Notes: generated by a model not told the origin, from the sequence alone. Positions 43,115 through 56,197 are shown, counted from the first letter of the stretch. The stretch is DNA of 64,000 nt from Dryomyza anilis (GCA_951804985.1 OX638136.1:4777852-4841851); one strand, 5' to 3'. A program made the numbers and translations.

Positions 43115-46100
43115 AAAACAATAACCAAAAAACAATGAATATACAATAATATCAAAGGAGACTAGACATGAATAAAATTATTTTTAATAAAAACTATACC
43201 CAAAAATCACAGAATATACAATAATATCAAGGGAAACTAGACATGAATAAAATTTTCTTTCCCATTTATGTTATATATTCTACAGTACAAAATAAATATA
43301 AAACTACAAACGTATAACAGCACTACATGTATTAAAAAAGTAAATCATTTGTCCAAAAAGATACATATATATTAAAATATATGTATAAAATACATTTATT
43401 AACGTAAAATAGCAAAGTATACCGTCAAAATAAAACAATTTTTTTGATCAAAAATAAAAATATGAAGAAAAATGGTACAAAATAAAGAACCAAATACTAA
43501 CAAATGTAAAAGAAACCTGTAAATATTTTAAACCACTCATTGTACTTATTTAAAATATTTACTTTTATTTAATTTTTTTAGAATAATTAATAACTGTAAT
43601 AACTATTTTAAATGTAACATATGAAAAGTTAGTAATAATATAAATTTCAAAAGAAAAATATATACCAATAACTATTTACATATTATTTCATTAAATAATT
43701 AAAAAATTACAACATTCTTTAATTTATTTAAAGGATGGGTCCTACTTTATTGAATGATCATTAAGAGATTATAATATATAATAATGCTAAGCCAACAGAT
43801 ATAAAAGCAGATAAATTAGCCAACATATAAACATAACATCAACAAATTACTGAAAACTAAGGGAATTGAGGTAACGTCATATAATGGCATCACAAAATGA
43901 GTTAAACAAACAATATATGATGTAATTACGACAATATAACAAATAACAACTAAAAAATGTGTAAAATGTCTAAATGCATATAGAATATTGAAACATAGGT
44001 TTCCACATAAGTAGAATTCGAACCTAATTCATATATACGACATGAGGGTATAATAAACACAAGAGAAAATTATAAAATACATAATGGAAAAGACAAGAGT
44101 ATATAGAAATGCCCAAAAAATATGGAAACAATTACGTAATAACATAAAGGGATGAGCCGCCCTTAGCACATCATCAATTTTTTGGACCACTTCATATCGA
44201 TGAAGTGTCTACCCTACCTACACAGTCTTGCTATAATCTCAAAAGACTTGCATTAAAACAAATTATAAAATCAGTACTGCCGCATTAAACTGATAAATGA
44301 AAAATATATTATAATTAAAACAAACTAAACATTAATTACATAAGATATACTATTCTAGCAAAAATGCTATCACAAATATCGCTATCACAAATGTTCAATA
44401 AGCCAAAAAATTACAATTGATCATAAAACAGTATGAAAATTACAATACGTTTATAATAACAAGGTTAAAATTATATTTATATTTAAATTTAAAAACTTAA
44501 AAAAATAAAACACAATAAACATCATTTAATAAACTTTACCAAAGTTAAAATCTATTTTATATATCTGATGTTAATAGATATATAGAAACCATGTTATCTA
44601 AACAGATTGTAACCTACCTAACCACAAAAAAAAAACAAAAAAACCATGTGGTCCTAAAGTACTGTGCAAAGATGTTATCTTAGCACTACGTAATCCGTAA
44701 GAATAATTATTTAAGTAAATTGTCCGTTTTTTTAATAATGTATATGTTGAAATGCGTAACACCTTATTAAGAACCCCTCAAACCCCAAGTATATTTATAT
44801 CAAAAAACTTTTTAAACATATTTTTATATAAATATATAAAAATATATAACACACGCCTATACAAAAAAATGTTTTTATATATAAGTCCCAGACTTTTTCT
44901 GACTTCACATCATGAAAAATATGATGTAAAAGTCCTTGCACCTCTGGGTAATTCCGACCACTGTACTGTTTCCGCTGAGTTTTCGTATTCTAGTTTACGC
45001 GCCTCTTCGATTAAAGCCCCGAAGAGGAATGTATTGCTTTACGAAAAACAAATTGGGTTGCGTTAAATGATTTTTTCGCAACTTCAATTGGAAATTGTGT
45101 TTCGCTGACAGAGACATAAATGCTGCGTCTTTAATGGTACAACATATTATTTTATTAGGTATGCGGTCCTTCATACCTTCTAAAAAAATTAGCATTAAAC
45201 CTAAGGACCACTCTTGGTTTAATGAGACTTGCAGGTCGAAAGAGGAAGCCTTTCAGACTTGGTGTTCTAACAAGAATGTTGATACTGAAGGAGTTCGTAT
45301 ACAGGCTAGGAATCGCAGTAATGCCGTGATCTCGCGGAAAATTTTCTTCACGAACAAAACGCGCGCAAAAGGGTCCTACTCTATCACAGGTCATTTGTAA
45401 AAAGGGTGAAGAATCAGACGACATCGTCTACTCCAACTCTTAGTATGAAGGGCCAGACCTTTACTGACCCTGGTCATTTGTAAAAAGGGTGAAGAATCAG
45501 ACGACATCGTCTACTCCAACTCTTAGTATGAAGGGCCAGACCTTTACTGACCCGGTTGATAAAGCTAATCTCTTGGCAGAATTATTTGCAAATAATTCAA
45601 CGCTCCCTGATAGTAATCAACCACTGCCTGTCGTCAATTTTGTTTCTTCTGCAATGCCGGAGAAACATTTTCGAACTCGGGCAGTTAAAAAGGTTTTACC
45701 AAACCTCAACATTAACAAAGCCTCTGGGCCAGATGGCATATCTGCCCATGTTTTGAAGAAGTGCGCGTCAACGCTGGCTTGTCCCTTGCGTAACCTTTTC
45801 AACATCTCCTACACGACAGGAGTTTTTCCATCTTGTTGGAAGGTTGCAATGTCGTCAGTTCCGAAAAAGGGCGAGGCCACGAACCCTGCCAATTACCGAC
45901 CCATTGCAATATCCTCTGCCCTCTCCAAGGTAATGGAGAGCGTAATTAACTTCCACTTTGTGAACTATCTTGAACACAACGAATTGCTCAGTGACCGACA
46001 ATACGGTTTCCGTAGGAACAGATCCACAGGTGACTTGATGGCGGTCCTCTACGAAATGTGGAAAAATAGTGTTCACCTTTTCGGGGAAAGCAAGGCTGTT

Positions 46101-47229
46101 GCTCTTGATATCTCCAAGGCTTTTGATCGAGTGTGGCATAAAGCCCTCGTTTCAAAACTAATTGCATATGGTGTCGGTGAATCTTTTACTCGATGGATAT
46201 CGAGTTTTCTCCAGGGTCGTTCAATACGAGTTGCGATTAATGGTGTTATTTCGGAACAACATTTCATCAATTCTGGAGTTCCGCAGGGTTCCGTCCTATC
46301 CCCGTCCCTATTTCTGGTATTTATCAATGACCTTCTGTCATTGACCCAGAACCTAATCCATTCCTTTGCAGATGATAGCAACATTTGTCATTCATACTCG
46401 TTCAAAAAGCGCCCAACCTCTTTGGAGATTGAGAGTAAAAGACGCACAATGAATGACACACTCAATAATGCCCATAAAAAAATCTCCGAGTGGGGTCTTG
46501 CAAATAGAGTTGATTTTAATGCACGCAAGACCCAATGTTGTCTGTTATCTCACTAAAGAATGGATTCAACCCTACCTCCCCTTAATATGGGTGCTGTGGA
46601 TATTGCAGAGTCAGCTGCTCTTGACGTTCTGGGCATATCAATTCAAATTGATCTCCGTTGGAATGATCACATATTTGACGTGTCGAAAGAGGCGGCCAAG
46701 TGCCTCGGTTTTTTAAAACGGTGTAAGACATACTTCACTCCTGCTGACTTGCGCACTGTCTACACCACCTATATTCGGCGTAAGATGGAATACAATTCGC
46801 ACATATAGGCAGGGGCTTCAAAATCTTCTTTGGAGTTCCTGGATCGAATCCAACAACGTGCAATATATTTAATAGGGGATGAAAATATTTCATTCTCTAT
46901 TGGTTCTCATGAGCACCGAAGGACCGTAGGGTGTATAAGCCTGTTCTATAAGTATTACAATGGTAAGTGTTCGAGGGAAATACATGGCCTGATTCCACCA
47001 GGTCGTGTGTCCTCTCGTTCTACTCGGGCATCGAACCAAGCCCACCCCTTCGTAGTTCACTCGGCTCTCAATATAACCACACATTAGGCATCCCCTGAGC
47101 GTTGGTTAATTTGTTAAAAATAAAAAAAATCAAAAAATGTTAAAACATGTAGAAAAATAAATGTGGGCGGATCACGCCCACTTTTAAAAAATTTGTAGAT
47201 TTAAGGCTAATATTTCATAATTTTGTTTT
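42667..47229 (+). repeat. Tandem array unit 5 (4.56 kb)
   Basis: The 759-bp insertion is absent. The empty site near 43,461-43,480 reads ATATGAAGAAAAATGGTAC. The A+T-rich block holds no gene. Confidence 0.9.
44869..47087 (+). pseudogene. CR1/jockey-like EN-RT fragment, unit 5
   Basis: RT core 45,489-46,556, three codons longer than in units 1-4 because of an extra 9 bp (ATGTCGTCA, near 45,849) before VPKKG. TAA at 46,554 and TAG at 46,806; no TAG at the first site. It shares the 83-bp duplication but with CTACTCC instead of CTAGTCC in the first half. Shared with unit 6: ACPLRNLF and ITGHL. Confidence 0.9.
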
Positions 47230-47683
47230 CAATAATTTGCGAATAAAATGTCCACTATGAAAAAGCGAGGAGTAATAAAAAAATCAAATGTGGGCGTATC
47301 ACGACCATTTTTGGATCATATATTTTTAGGTGAATTCTACGTTTTAAATTTTATAAGTATATCTTGAATACTTTTCGAGTTATTGGTTCGTAAAAGTTAT
47401 ATAAAAGTGTCTTGTATGAGAGGTGGGCGTGTCCGTTGACCAATTTGGCTCATTTACATTGACAAAACTAACTTTTGGCTAAAAAGTATAGAAACGAAAT
47501 ATCACATTCTACGCAGTATTTCTCAAATTATCGTGTATACGGACAGCAAGACAGACGGACATGGCTAAACGGACTCGGGTGGTGATGCTGATCAAGAATA
47601 TATATACTTTTCCACACGCCTCCTAAGGGGTGTAATATATGCACAAAGTTAATATACCCTGTACCTCATAGGTGTAGGGTATA
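47153..47683 (+). mobile_element. Truncated family-2 element at unit 5/6 junction
   Basis: Equivalent to 26,060-26,590, with the same truncation point. Confidence 0.8.
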
Positions 47684-50600
47684 AAAACAATAACCAAAAA
47701 ACAATGAATATACAATAATATCAAAGGAGACTAGACATGAATAAAATTATTTTTAATAAAAACTATACCCAAAAATCACAGAATATACAATAATATCAAG
47801 GGAAACTAGACATGAATAAAATTTTCTTTCCCATTTATGTTATATATTCTACAGTACAAAATAAATATAAAACTACAAACGTATAACAGCACTACATGTA
47901 TTAAAAAAGTAAATCATTTGTCCAAAAAGATACATATATATTAAAATATATGTATAAAATACATTTATTAACGTAAAATAGCAAAGTATACCGTCAAAAT
48001 AAAACAATTTTTTTGATCAAAAATAAAAATATGAAGAAAAATGGTACAAAATAAAGAACCAAATACTAACAAATGTAAAAGAAACCTGTAAATATTTTAA
48101 ACCACTCATTGTACTTATTTAAAATATTTACTTTTATTTAATTTTTTTAGAATAATTAATAACTGTAATAACTATTTTAAATGTAACATATGAAAAGTTA
48201 GTAATAATATAAATTTCAAAAGAAAAATATATACCAATAACTATTTACATATTATTTCATTAAATAATTAAAAAATTACAACATTCTTTAATTTATTTAA
48301 AGGATGGGTCCTTCTTTATTGAATGATCATTAAGAGATTATAATATATAATAATGCTAAGCCAACAGATATAAAAGCAGATAAATTAGCCAACATATAAA
48401 CATAACATCAACAAATTACTGAAAACTAAGGGAATTGAGGTAACGTCATATAATGGCATCACAAAATGAGTTAAACAAACAATATATGATGTAATTACGA
48501 CAATATAACAAATAACAACTAAAAAATGTGTAAAATGTCTAAATGCATATAGAATATTGAAACATAGGTTTCCACATAAGTAGAATTCGAACCTAATTCA
48601 ACTATATATACGACATGAGGGTATAATAAACACAAGAGAAAATTATAAAATACATAATGGAAAAGACAAGAGTATATAGAAATCCCCAAAAAATATGGAA
48701 ACAATTAGGGATGAGCCGCCCTTAGCACATCATCAATTTTTTGGACCACTTCATATCGATGAAGTGTCTACCCTACCTACACAGTCTTGCTATAATCTCA
48801 AAAGACTTGCATTAAAACAAATTATAAAATCAGTACTGCCGCATTAAACTGATCAATGAAAAATATATTATAATTAAAACAAACTAAACATTAATTACAT
48901 AAGATATACTATTCTAGCAAAAATGCTATCACAAATATCGCTATCACAAATGTTCAATAAGCCAAAAAATAACAATTGATCATAAAACTATATGAAAACT
49001 ACAATACGTTTATAATAACAAGGTTAAAATTATATTTATATTTAAATTTAAAAACTTAAAAAAATAAAACACAATAAACATCATTTAATAAACTTTACCA
49101 AAGTTAAAATCTATTTTATATATCTGATGTTAATAGATATATAGAAACCATGTTATCTAAACAGATTGTAACCTACCTAACCACAAAAAAAACAAAAAAA
49201 CCATGTGGTCCTAAAGTACTGTGCAAAGATGTTATCTTAGCACTACGTAATAAATATATAAAAATATATAACACACGCCTATACAAAAAAATGTTTTTAT
49301 ATATAAGTCCCAGACTTTTTTCTGACTTCACATCATGAAAAATATGATGTAAAAGTCCTTGCACCTCTGGGTAATTCCGACCACTGTACTGTTTCCGCTG
49401 AGTTTTCGTATTCTAGTTTACGCGCCTCTTCGATTAAAGCCCCGAAGAGGAATGTATTGCTTTACGAAAAACAAATTGGGTTGCGTTAAATGATTTTTTC
49501 GCAACTTTAATTGGAAATTGTGTTTCGCTGACAGAGACATAAATGCTGCGTCTTTAATGGTACAACATATTATTTTATTAGGTATGCGGTCCTTCATACC
49601 TTCTAAAAAAATTAGCATTAAACCTAAGGACCACTCTTGGTTTAATGAGACTTGCAGGTCGAAAGAGGAAGCCTTTCAGACTTGGCGTTCTAACAAGAAT
49701 GTTGATACTGAAGGAGTTCGTATACAGGCTAGGAATCGCAGTAATGCCGTGATCTCGCGGAAAATTTTCTTCACGAACAAAACGCGCGCAAAAGGGTCCT
49801 ACTCTATCACAGGTCATTTGTAAAAAGGGTGAAGAATCAGACGACATCGTCTACTCCAACTCTTAGTATGAAGGGCCAGACCTTTACTGACCCTGGTCAT
49901 TTGTAAAAAGGGTGAAGAATCAGACGACATCGTCTACTCCAACTCTTAGTATGAAGGGCCAGACCTTTACTGACCCGGTTGATAAAGCTAATCTCTTGGC
50001 AGAATTATTTGCAAATAATTCAACGCTCCCTGATAGTAATCAACCACTGCCTGTCGTCGATTTTGTTTCTTCTGCAATGCCGGAGAAACATTTTCGAACT
50101 CGGGCAGTTAAAAAGGTTTTACCAAACCTCAACATTAACAAAGCCTCTGGGCCAGATGGCATATCTGCCCATGTTTTGAAGAAGTGCGCGTCAACGCTGG
50201 CTTGTCCCTTGCGTAACCTTTTCAACATCTCCTACACGACAGGAGTTTTTCCATCTTGTTGGAAGGTTGCAATGTCCAGTCAGTTCCGAAAAAGGGCGAG
50301 GCCACGAACCCTGCCAATTACCGACCCATTGCAATATCCTCTGCCCTCTCCAAGGTAATGGAGAGCGTAATTAACTTCCACTTTGTGAACTATCTTGAAC
50401 ACAACGAATTGCTCAGTGACCGACAATACGGTTTCCGTAGGAACAGATCCACAGGTGACTTGATGGCGGTCCTCTACGAAATGTGGAAAAATAGTGTTCA
50501 CCTTTTCGGGGAGAGCAAGGCTGTTGCTCTTGATATCTCCAAGGCTTTTGATCGAGTGTGGCATAAAGCCCTCGTTTCAAAACTAATTGCATATGGTGTC

Positions 50601-51419
50601 GGTGAATCTTTTACTCGATGGATATCGAGTTTTCTCCAAGGTCGTTCAATACGAGTTGCGATTAATGGTGTTATTTCGGAACAACATTTCATCAATTCTG
50701 GAGTTCCGCAGGGTTCCGTCCTATCCCCGTCCCTATTTCTGGTATTTATCAATGACCTTCTGTCATTGACCCAGAACCTAATCCATTCCTTTGCAGATGA
50801 TAGCAACATTTGTCATTCATACTCGTTCAAAAAGCGCCCAACCTCTTTGGAGATTGAGAGTAAAAGACGCACAATGAATGACACACTCAATAATGACCAT
50901 AAAAAAATCTCCGAGTGGGGTCTTGCAAATAGAGTTGATTGTAATGCACGCAAGACCCAATGTTGTCTGTTATCTCACTAAAGAATGGATTCAACCCTAC
51001 CTCCCCTTAATATGGGTGCTGTGGATATTGCAGAGTCAGCTGCTCTTGACGTTCTGGGCATATCAATTCAAAGTGATCTCCGTTGGAATGATCACATATT
51101 TGACGTGTCGAAATAGGCGGCCAAGTGCCTCGGTTTTTTAAAACGGTGTAAGACATACTTCACTCCTGCTGACTTGCGCACTGTCTACACCACCTATATT
51201 CGGCGTAAGATGGAATACAATTCGCACATATAGGCAGGGGCTTCAAAATCTTCTTTGGAGTTCCTGGATCGAATCCAACAACGTGCAATATATTTAATAG
51301 GGGATGAAAATATTTCATTCTCTATTGGTTCTCATGAGCACCGAAGGACCGTAGGGTGTATAAGCCTGTTCTATAAGTATTACAATAGTAAGTGTTCGAG
51401 GGAAATACATGACCTGATG
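47230..51419 (+). repeat. Tandem array unit 6 (4.19 kb, right end truncated)
   Basis: There is no 759-bp insertion (empty site near 48,030). About 130 bp are deleted at 49,248, just upstream of the endonuclease piece. The unit breaks off inside the RT C-terminal coding part at about 51,419, where a SINE fragment begins, so the array has no complete right edge. Confidence 0.9.
49291..51419 (+). pseudogene. CR1/jockey-like EN-RT fragment, unit 6 (truncated)
   Basis: The RT core is split: 49,912-50,358 and 50,256-50,981 are in different frames because 11 bp (ATGTCCAGTCA) stand at the place of the 9-bp block of unit 5. Stops are TAA at 50,979, TAG at 51,114 and TAG at 51,231, so it carries both the unit 1-3 stop and the unit 4-5 stop. 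One extra T near 49,320 shifts the endonuclease end. The last about 100 bp of coding sequence are missing. Confidence 0.9.
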
Positions 51420-51520
51420 TTTATATACCGCTCTACCTCTCGGCAGACAATGGGAAACCACACTGCCCACGAAAAGCTCTGAGCCGAGCGTGAACTATTA
51501 CAATTATTATTATTGTTGGT
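51420..51520 (+). repeat. SINE body fragment at the array's right edge
   Basis: TATACCGCTCTACCTCTCGG and CCCACGAAAAGCTCTGAGCC match the body of the SINE at 7,786-8,105. The tRNA-like head and the 3' part are absent. It ends in an ATTATTATTATTG tail. Confidence 0.6.
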
Positions 51521-51855
51521 ATATTTAACTCCAATAATGATGGCACGAATTCTCATGGCGATCATTTGGAACATAATTTTCAAATTTTGTTTTTATTTAT
51601 TGCTTCATTTTACATTTCAAATAAATTTATTTTTATTAACAAATAACAAATAATTTATTTGTCTCGTCAAATAAAAAGATGAAAGATAAAAATTTGATAT
51701 TTGAACGAAAAGTAAAAAATACAAATAAAAAAGTATTTGTTATCATTTATTTCAATAAAAATTTATTCAATAATGCCCTACACTGATACCTATTTTATAA
51801 CACGTTGATTTTTTTCATTAAAAAAAATAAGAATAACCGTTATTTACGGTCCCTG
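51521..51855 (-). mobile_element. Remnant with hAT-like end
   Basis: Read on the minus strand, it starts CAGGGACCGTAAATAACG at 51,855, similar to the left edge of the element at 7,303. The rest is A+T-rich and cannot be aligned confidently. There are no coding sequences. Confidence 0.4.
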
Positions 51856-52021
51856 TTTCAAACATATTTAAAGCATGTTTTCCAAATTTCGCCAATTACA
51901 TAAAAAAGAATAGTTTTTAGAAATTTTACCAACTGGTCTTATTATAACCAGTGCACATAAGGTATCATAGATTCTGCGGGGCAATTGAAAGCTAGCCCTT
52001 CCACGTGTTCTGGTGTTCAAG

Positions 52022-52345
52022 GGCGATTCAAGTTTTCGATTTATCTAGGGTACGACAAGTCCAACCGCGCCCTAATTTAGCCTTGGACCCAAAAAGAGGG
52101 GATAGTTTGAAGATTTTAGGAAGGTGTACATATCTCAGTACCCTTTGGAAGCAAAATTCAATTTGTGTATTAAATTAAAGGTAATCAATACCGACATCTC
52201 GTTTGAAAACTACTTCAGATATACACAATGTGTTTTTAATGATTATTTTCACTTTTCAAGTCAGCATATTTCAAAACCAAAAATACTAAATATTTGTATT
52301 TGATTTTTTTGTAAAGTATAACATTTGTACCATTTGTACCAAACT
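52022..52345 (+). repeat. Unclassified repeat Y, copy 1
   Basis: About 300 bp from TTTTCGATTTATCTAGGGTA through GCCCTAATTTAGCCTTGGAC, GTACATATCTCAGTACCCTT and TTCAAAACCAAAAATAC recur at 54,397-54,715 in the same orientation with about one change per 15-20 bp. No coding capacity. Confidence 0.8.
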
Positions 52346-53703
52346 TAAGTTTTACATTTAACCTAGTTTTTTATACCATTTATTCAAAAAGTAAAATGTA
52401 ATAGTTACTTGACCAATTATTAAATTAATTTGTAACAGTTTTTTTTTAAATTTCAAAAATACTAAAAACGTTAAAATCGGATTATAAATCGTCGTTATAG
52501 AACTAAAAGTCATCAAATAATTTTTGTTTCAATATCGAATTTATTGCATTTTCAGATATATACATTTGTTACCTTTCTAATCGAATAATCATGGTTTTTC
52601 TAAGTAAACTAGTTTTAAAGAAAAAAGTTATTAAAAATCACTATATATATTTTGAACTAAATTTATATACGCAAAAATCCATAAGCTAAAAAAAGTAAAA
52701 TTTTCAGATTTTTCAAGTCTTCAAGGGGTATCTCAAACAGTACGGAAAACCAAAATGTTGTTGAAGAGGAAAACAAGGATGAAGAGGAAAACAAGGATGC
52801 CGATTGGACATACTTAAAAACTATATTTTGTGAATATTTGATTTTTAATTATGAAAAATACACCAACACCTCTAAAACTATAAATTGTCGAATTTTTATC
52901 AAAAATGCTATTTGGACTTATAGTTGTACAACGAAGATAAACAAAAAAATATATATATTTTCTAAAAACTATGGCGCATTAGTATAGACAATTTAAAGTA
53001 AAATTTAAATTCAAAATCATCTTTTGATACAAAAATTCTAAAAAAGTCGAATTTTTTGTAAATTGAATTATTAAAGTTGTCTTATAATTACCTATGGTTA
53101 TGCGCCTATAATGTTTAAATTCAATTTAATATTGATACACCGAGACAAAATGTGTGTCATATTTCAGGAATATTTAGGGTATATTTCCGGCCAACACACA
53201 GATAAAGGGAATATTTTGGGAAGTGTATAGCAGGTTGTAAAATTTTGTGGAATTTTTATGACAGATTCACGGCATATTTTGGGTTCCAGCAAACATTTTG
53301 CGATAGAAACTCCGTCTATCTCTTTTTAAAATATGTCGAAAAAATGTTTCTAAGCTGCCTCGACCCAGCCCAAAAAATAAGCGCATTTGCAATTTTATGC
53401 TTTTTTGAAATTTTGCGCCTTTCTCTATAGCCCTTCTATAGAGGCGCAAAAATTTTGTAAATTAGGCAGATTTGAAATTTTATGCTTTTTTGAACATTTG
53501 TTGCCCTTCTGTAGAGGGAAAATTTGCAATATTATGATTTTTTGCAAATTTTTCGCCTTTCTCTATAGTTTCCGCTTTTTTAAAAAGGCGCAAAATTTTA
53601 AATATTAGGCGCATTTTTCATGTTGTGTTTTTTTCAAAATTTGTTTGAAAAATTCAAAAGTTCGCCTTTTTTGGGGGGCGAGATTGCCCCCCTCGCCACC
53701 CCC
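52346..53703. other. 1.36-kb A+T-rich segment between repeat blocks Y and X
   Basis: In the second copy of the repeat (54,397-54,797) blocks Y and X are almost adjacent. Here they are separated by this segment. It contains degenerate repeats of ATTTTATGCTTTTTTGAA with GCGCCTTTCTCTATAG/CTATAGAGGCGC hairpins (about 53,387-53,610) and, near 53,675-53,715, a G/C-rich motif with runs of G and C next to GGATCCGCGC. No gene seen. Confidence 0.5.
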
Positions 53704-53777
53704 TTGGATCCGCGCTTGATTATAAGTTTGGTTCTACCAAGACCTTGTACTTCATAGTTTGGGAATAACATTTTTAC
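53704..53777 (+). repeat. Unclassified repeat X, copy 1
   Basis: GATCCGCGCTTGATTATAAG followed by GTTCTACCAAGACCTTGTAC and AGTTTGGGAATAACATTTTT matches 54,727-54,797. Confidence 0.8.
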
Positions 53778-54396
53778 AAAAGTATAGCGACAGGGACAGC
53801 AAACGATGCTGCTCTTTCGACATTTCTCTTCAGTAAGGTTTGCCATTTCATGATGGAAAGATATACGAGCCAACAAGGAGTAGAAATTATTAAAATTTAC
53901 TACCATAATTCGAATTATACGATGCCTAAAAATATAAGAGTTACATAACATTTTAAAGATAATTGTATGTGCAATAATACAAAAATGGTATCTTAAACTT
54001 ATTAGAATAAAATTAGAAAAATTTCGACCGTTAAGATCACTATAGTAAAAAAAAAGTCGACATTTTTCGTGTTTGGCAAGTCATGAAATTTTAACGGTTA
54101 ACTGAAAAATTATTGTTTAAAAAATCATAATTTCAGTGATTTTAGTGAATTAAATAAAAAATTAAAATTGAGAGATATATTTTTATACTTGGAGTAACAA
54201 TAATTTTATTGAAAATAGTCGTTAAAAGCTTAAAAATTACATTTAAGGTCTATGCGCAATATCACAGGATCACTTTTTTTTTTGTTTTTAAAGCTTCTTC
54301 TCAGTTTTAGAGGTCCTAGTTTCAGAAAATCAACGCGGAGCGAAACATTTTAAGATTTTTTGTTTTTGAATCAGTCTAATGTTCATATAGGTAGTA
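53778..54396. other. A+T-rich DNA, no recognised feature
   Basis: No gene or known repeat recognised. Confidence 0.5.
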
Positions 54397-54797
54397 TATA
54401 GTTTTCGATTTATCTAGGGTACGACAAGTCCGACCGCGCCCTAATTTAGCCTTGGACCCAAACAGAGGAGATAGGTTGAAGATTTTAGGAAGGTGTACAT
54501 ATCTCAGTACCCTTTGGAAACAAAATTCAATTTGTGTATTATATTAAAGGTGATCAATACCGACATCTCGTTGAAAACTACTTCAGATATACACAATGTA
54601 TTTTTAATGATTATTTTCACTTTTCAAGTTAGCATATTTCAAAACCAAAAATACAAAATATTTGAATTTGATTTTTTTAAACTTAAGTTTGGTACACATG
54701 TTACCAAACTTAAGTTTTCGATCGAAGATCCGTGTTTGATTATCAATTTTGTTCTACCAAGACCTTGTACTTCATAGTTTGGGAATAACATTTTTAC
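54397..54797 (+). repeat. Unclassified repeat Y plus X, copy 2
   Basis: Blocks Y (54,397-54,715) and X (54,727-54,797) lie next to each other here, which is probably the original arrangement. Between them is a 39-bp near-perfect palindrome. Confidence 0.75.
54679..54717. repeat. Palindrome with 16-bp perfect arms
   Basis: AAACTTAAGTTTGGTA (54,679-54,694) and its exact reverse complement TACCAAACTTAAGTTT (54,702-54,717) flank the 7-nt CACATGT. The matching place in copy 1 (about 52,335) has only the right arm. Confidence 0.9.
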
Positions 54798-55010
54798 TGC
54801 ATCAAGTTGCTGGGACTGTATTGCGGACAATGGATATAACTTATCATCAATTTTCTTGTCAAGCCTGGACGTACTGCGGACGGACCGGGACGATATAACT
54901 CCTGGGGCTATATTAAAAAGTTTCCAGAAATCTACACCAAGAATTAATCGCTAAAAAATCGATTGATTGATATATAATTTTATTTTTTTAACTTAATTTA
55001 TATAAGTAAG

Positions 55011-55238
55011 TTAAACTATTATATAACCTAAAACATGTTGTGGATATCTATCAGCAGTTTTAACTTGTGATTGGATTTTCCTATATTGTGGAAATTTGGA
55101 AAAATTTTCTAGCGCAAGAGACGAACCCACGCAACTAATACTTGCGCCAGTATCAAGTAAACCTAGTTCGTTTAAATCAAGAAACTTGACTTCTGCATAA
55201 AATCGCGTGTCTTGTTGGTTACAAATTATTGCTGACAC
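55011..55238 (-). pseudogene. Protease fragment of second gypsy family (element D)
   Basis: The minus-strand frame contains the retroviral-type aspartic protease motif LLDTGASISCVG. It lies downstream of a gag remnant in the same orientation. The RT that should follow is absent; similarity stops before about 54,900. The fragment cannot act alone. Confidence 0.8.
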
Positions 55239-55533
55239 TAAATGTTTTTTTTTATTCCTAAGAGTTTTTCAAAACTTTCATAATCTTGATGTTGATCTTT
55301 TAATTTTTTTTGGGGGCTTATAGAAAAATCACAAAAAAAAATTTTAGCTTCAAGGTAGTTTTGTAGGCGTATGTGATATGGAATTCGCGGATATAATATT
55401 TTCTTCATATCTAGAGATTCGCGTTTTAAAATTTGTATATTCTGTTCATTTTTAATTGCTGTATTATTAATATTTTTAGCATGTGAAGTAGCCGGTAAAT
55501 TAGCTTCGCTATGGTTTCCCGAAATATTATTAT

Positions 55534-56126
55534 TTATTTCGGTTGCAATCTGGAGTTTAAGAAAGCAACTTTTAGACCGTTTTCCGATTTCCTAAGAGCA
55601 AATTTTTCACAGTGGGGCTTATAGACGTTTGGTGTCCCGCAACCATAACAAAAGATTTTCTTCTCCCGCAGACAATCTTCCCAGTGGTGTCCTTCGTCAT
55701 CACAATTCCAACACTTAAAAGTGCGAACGGCATCTATAGAGTGTTCTTCGGGTTCATTCTCAAGGTTTCCGCAGGAGTTAGAATTGTCATCTATTGCAGA
55801 TATATTGCGTCTTATATGATAATTATTTTGTAAATTTCTATCCTCACTTAACAGTTGCTCTCTCATTGTACACAATTTTCTCAAATGTGCAATTGAGTGT
55901 ATCGGTACATACAATAGCTCGTGACGAAGGTTCCGAGTTATAATCTCAAAGATTCGAAAGATACAGTGGGCTTTTGTTTTCTATTCCTGATATCCTCGCG
56001 GAGATCAAAATTCGATCTAAAATCCTTGAATTCATATTTTAATGCTGAACAAAATTCTGACCATTGGATTCGATCAACCTGTTTATGATAGCGCCAATAC
56101 CAATCATGAGCTTTTCCAGTTAACAA
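55534..56126 (-). pseudogene. Gag fragment of second gypsy family (element D)
   Basis: Two minus-strand frames (55,938-56,126 and 55,534-55,914) encode a capsid piece (AHDWYWRYHKQVD...EFKDFRSNFDLRE) and a zinc knuckle CWNCDDEGHHWEDC followed by a second Cys motif, FCYGCGTPNV...C. The frames are separated by a frameshift or stop near 55,920-55,935. Only about 90 bp lie between the primer site and the capsid piece, so the Gag N-terminus is deleted. Family is different from the gypsy at 12.5-20.1 kb. Confidence 0.8.
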
Positions 56127-56197
56127 AACTTGTACATTACTACATACAGCTCATTTTGAAGAACAAAATTATATTAAGAAACCTAATAACTTTTTAT

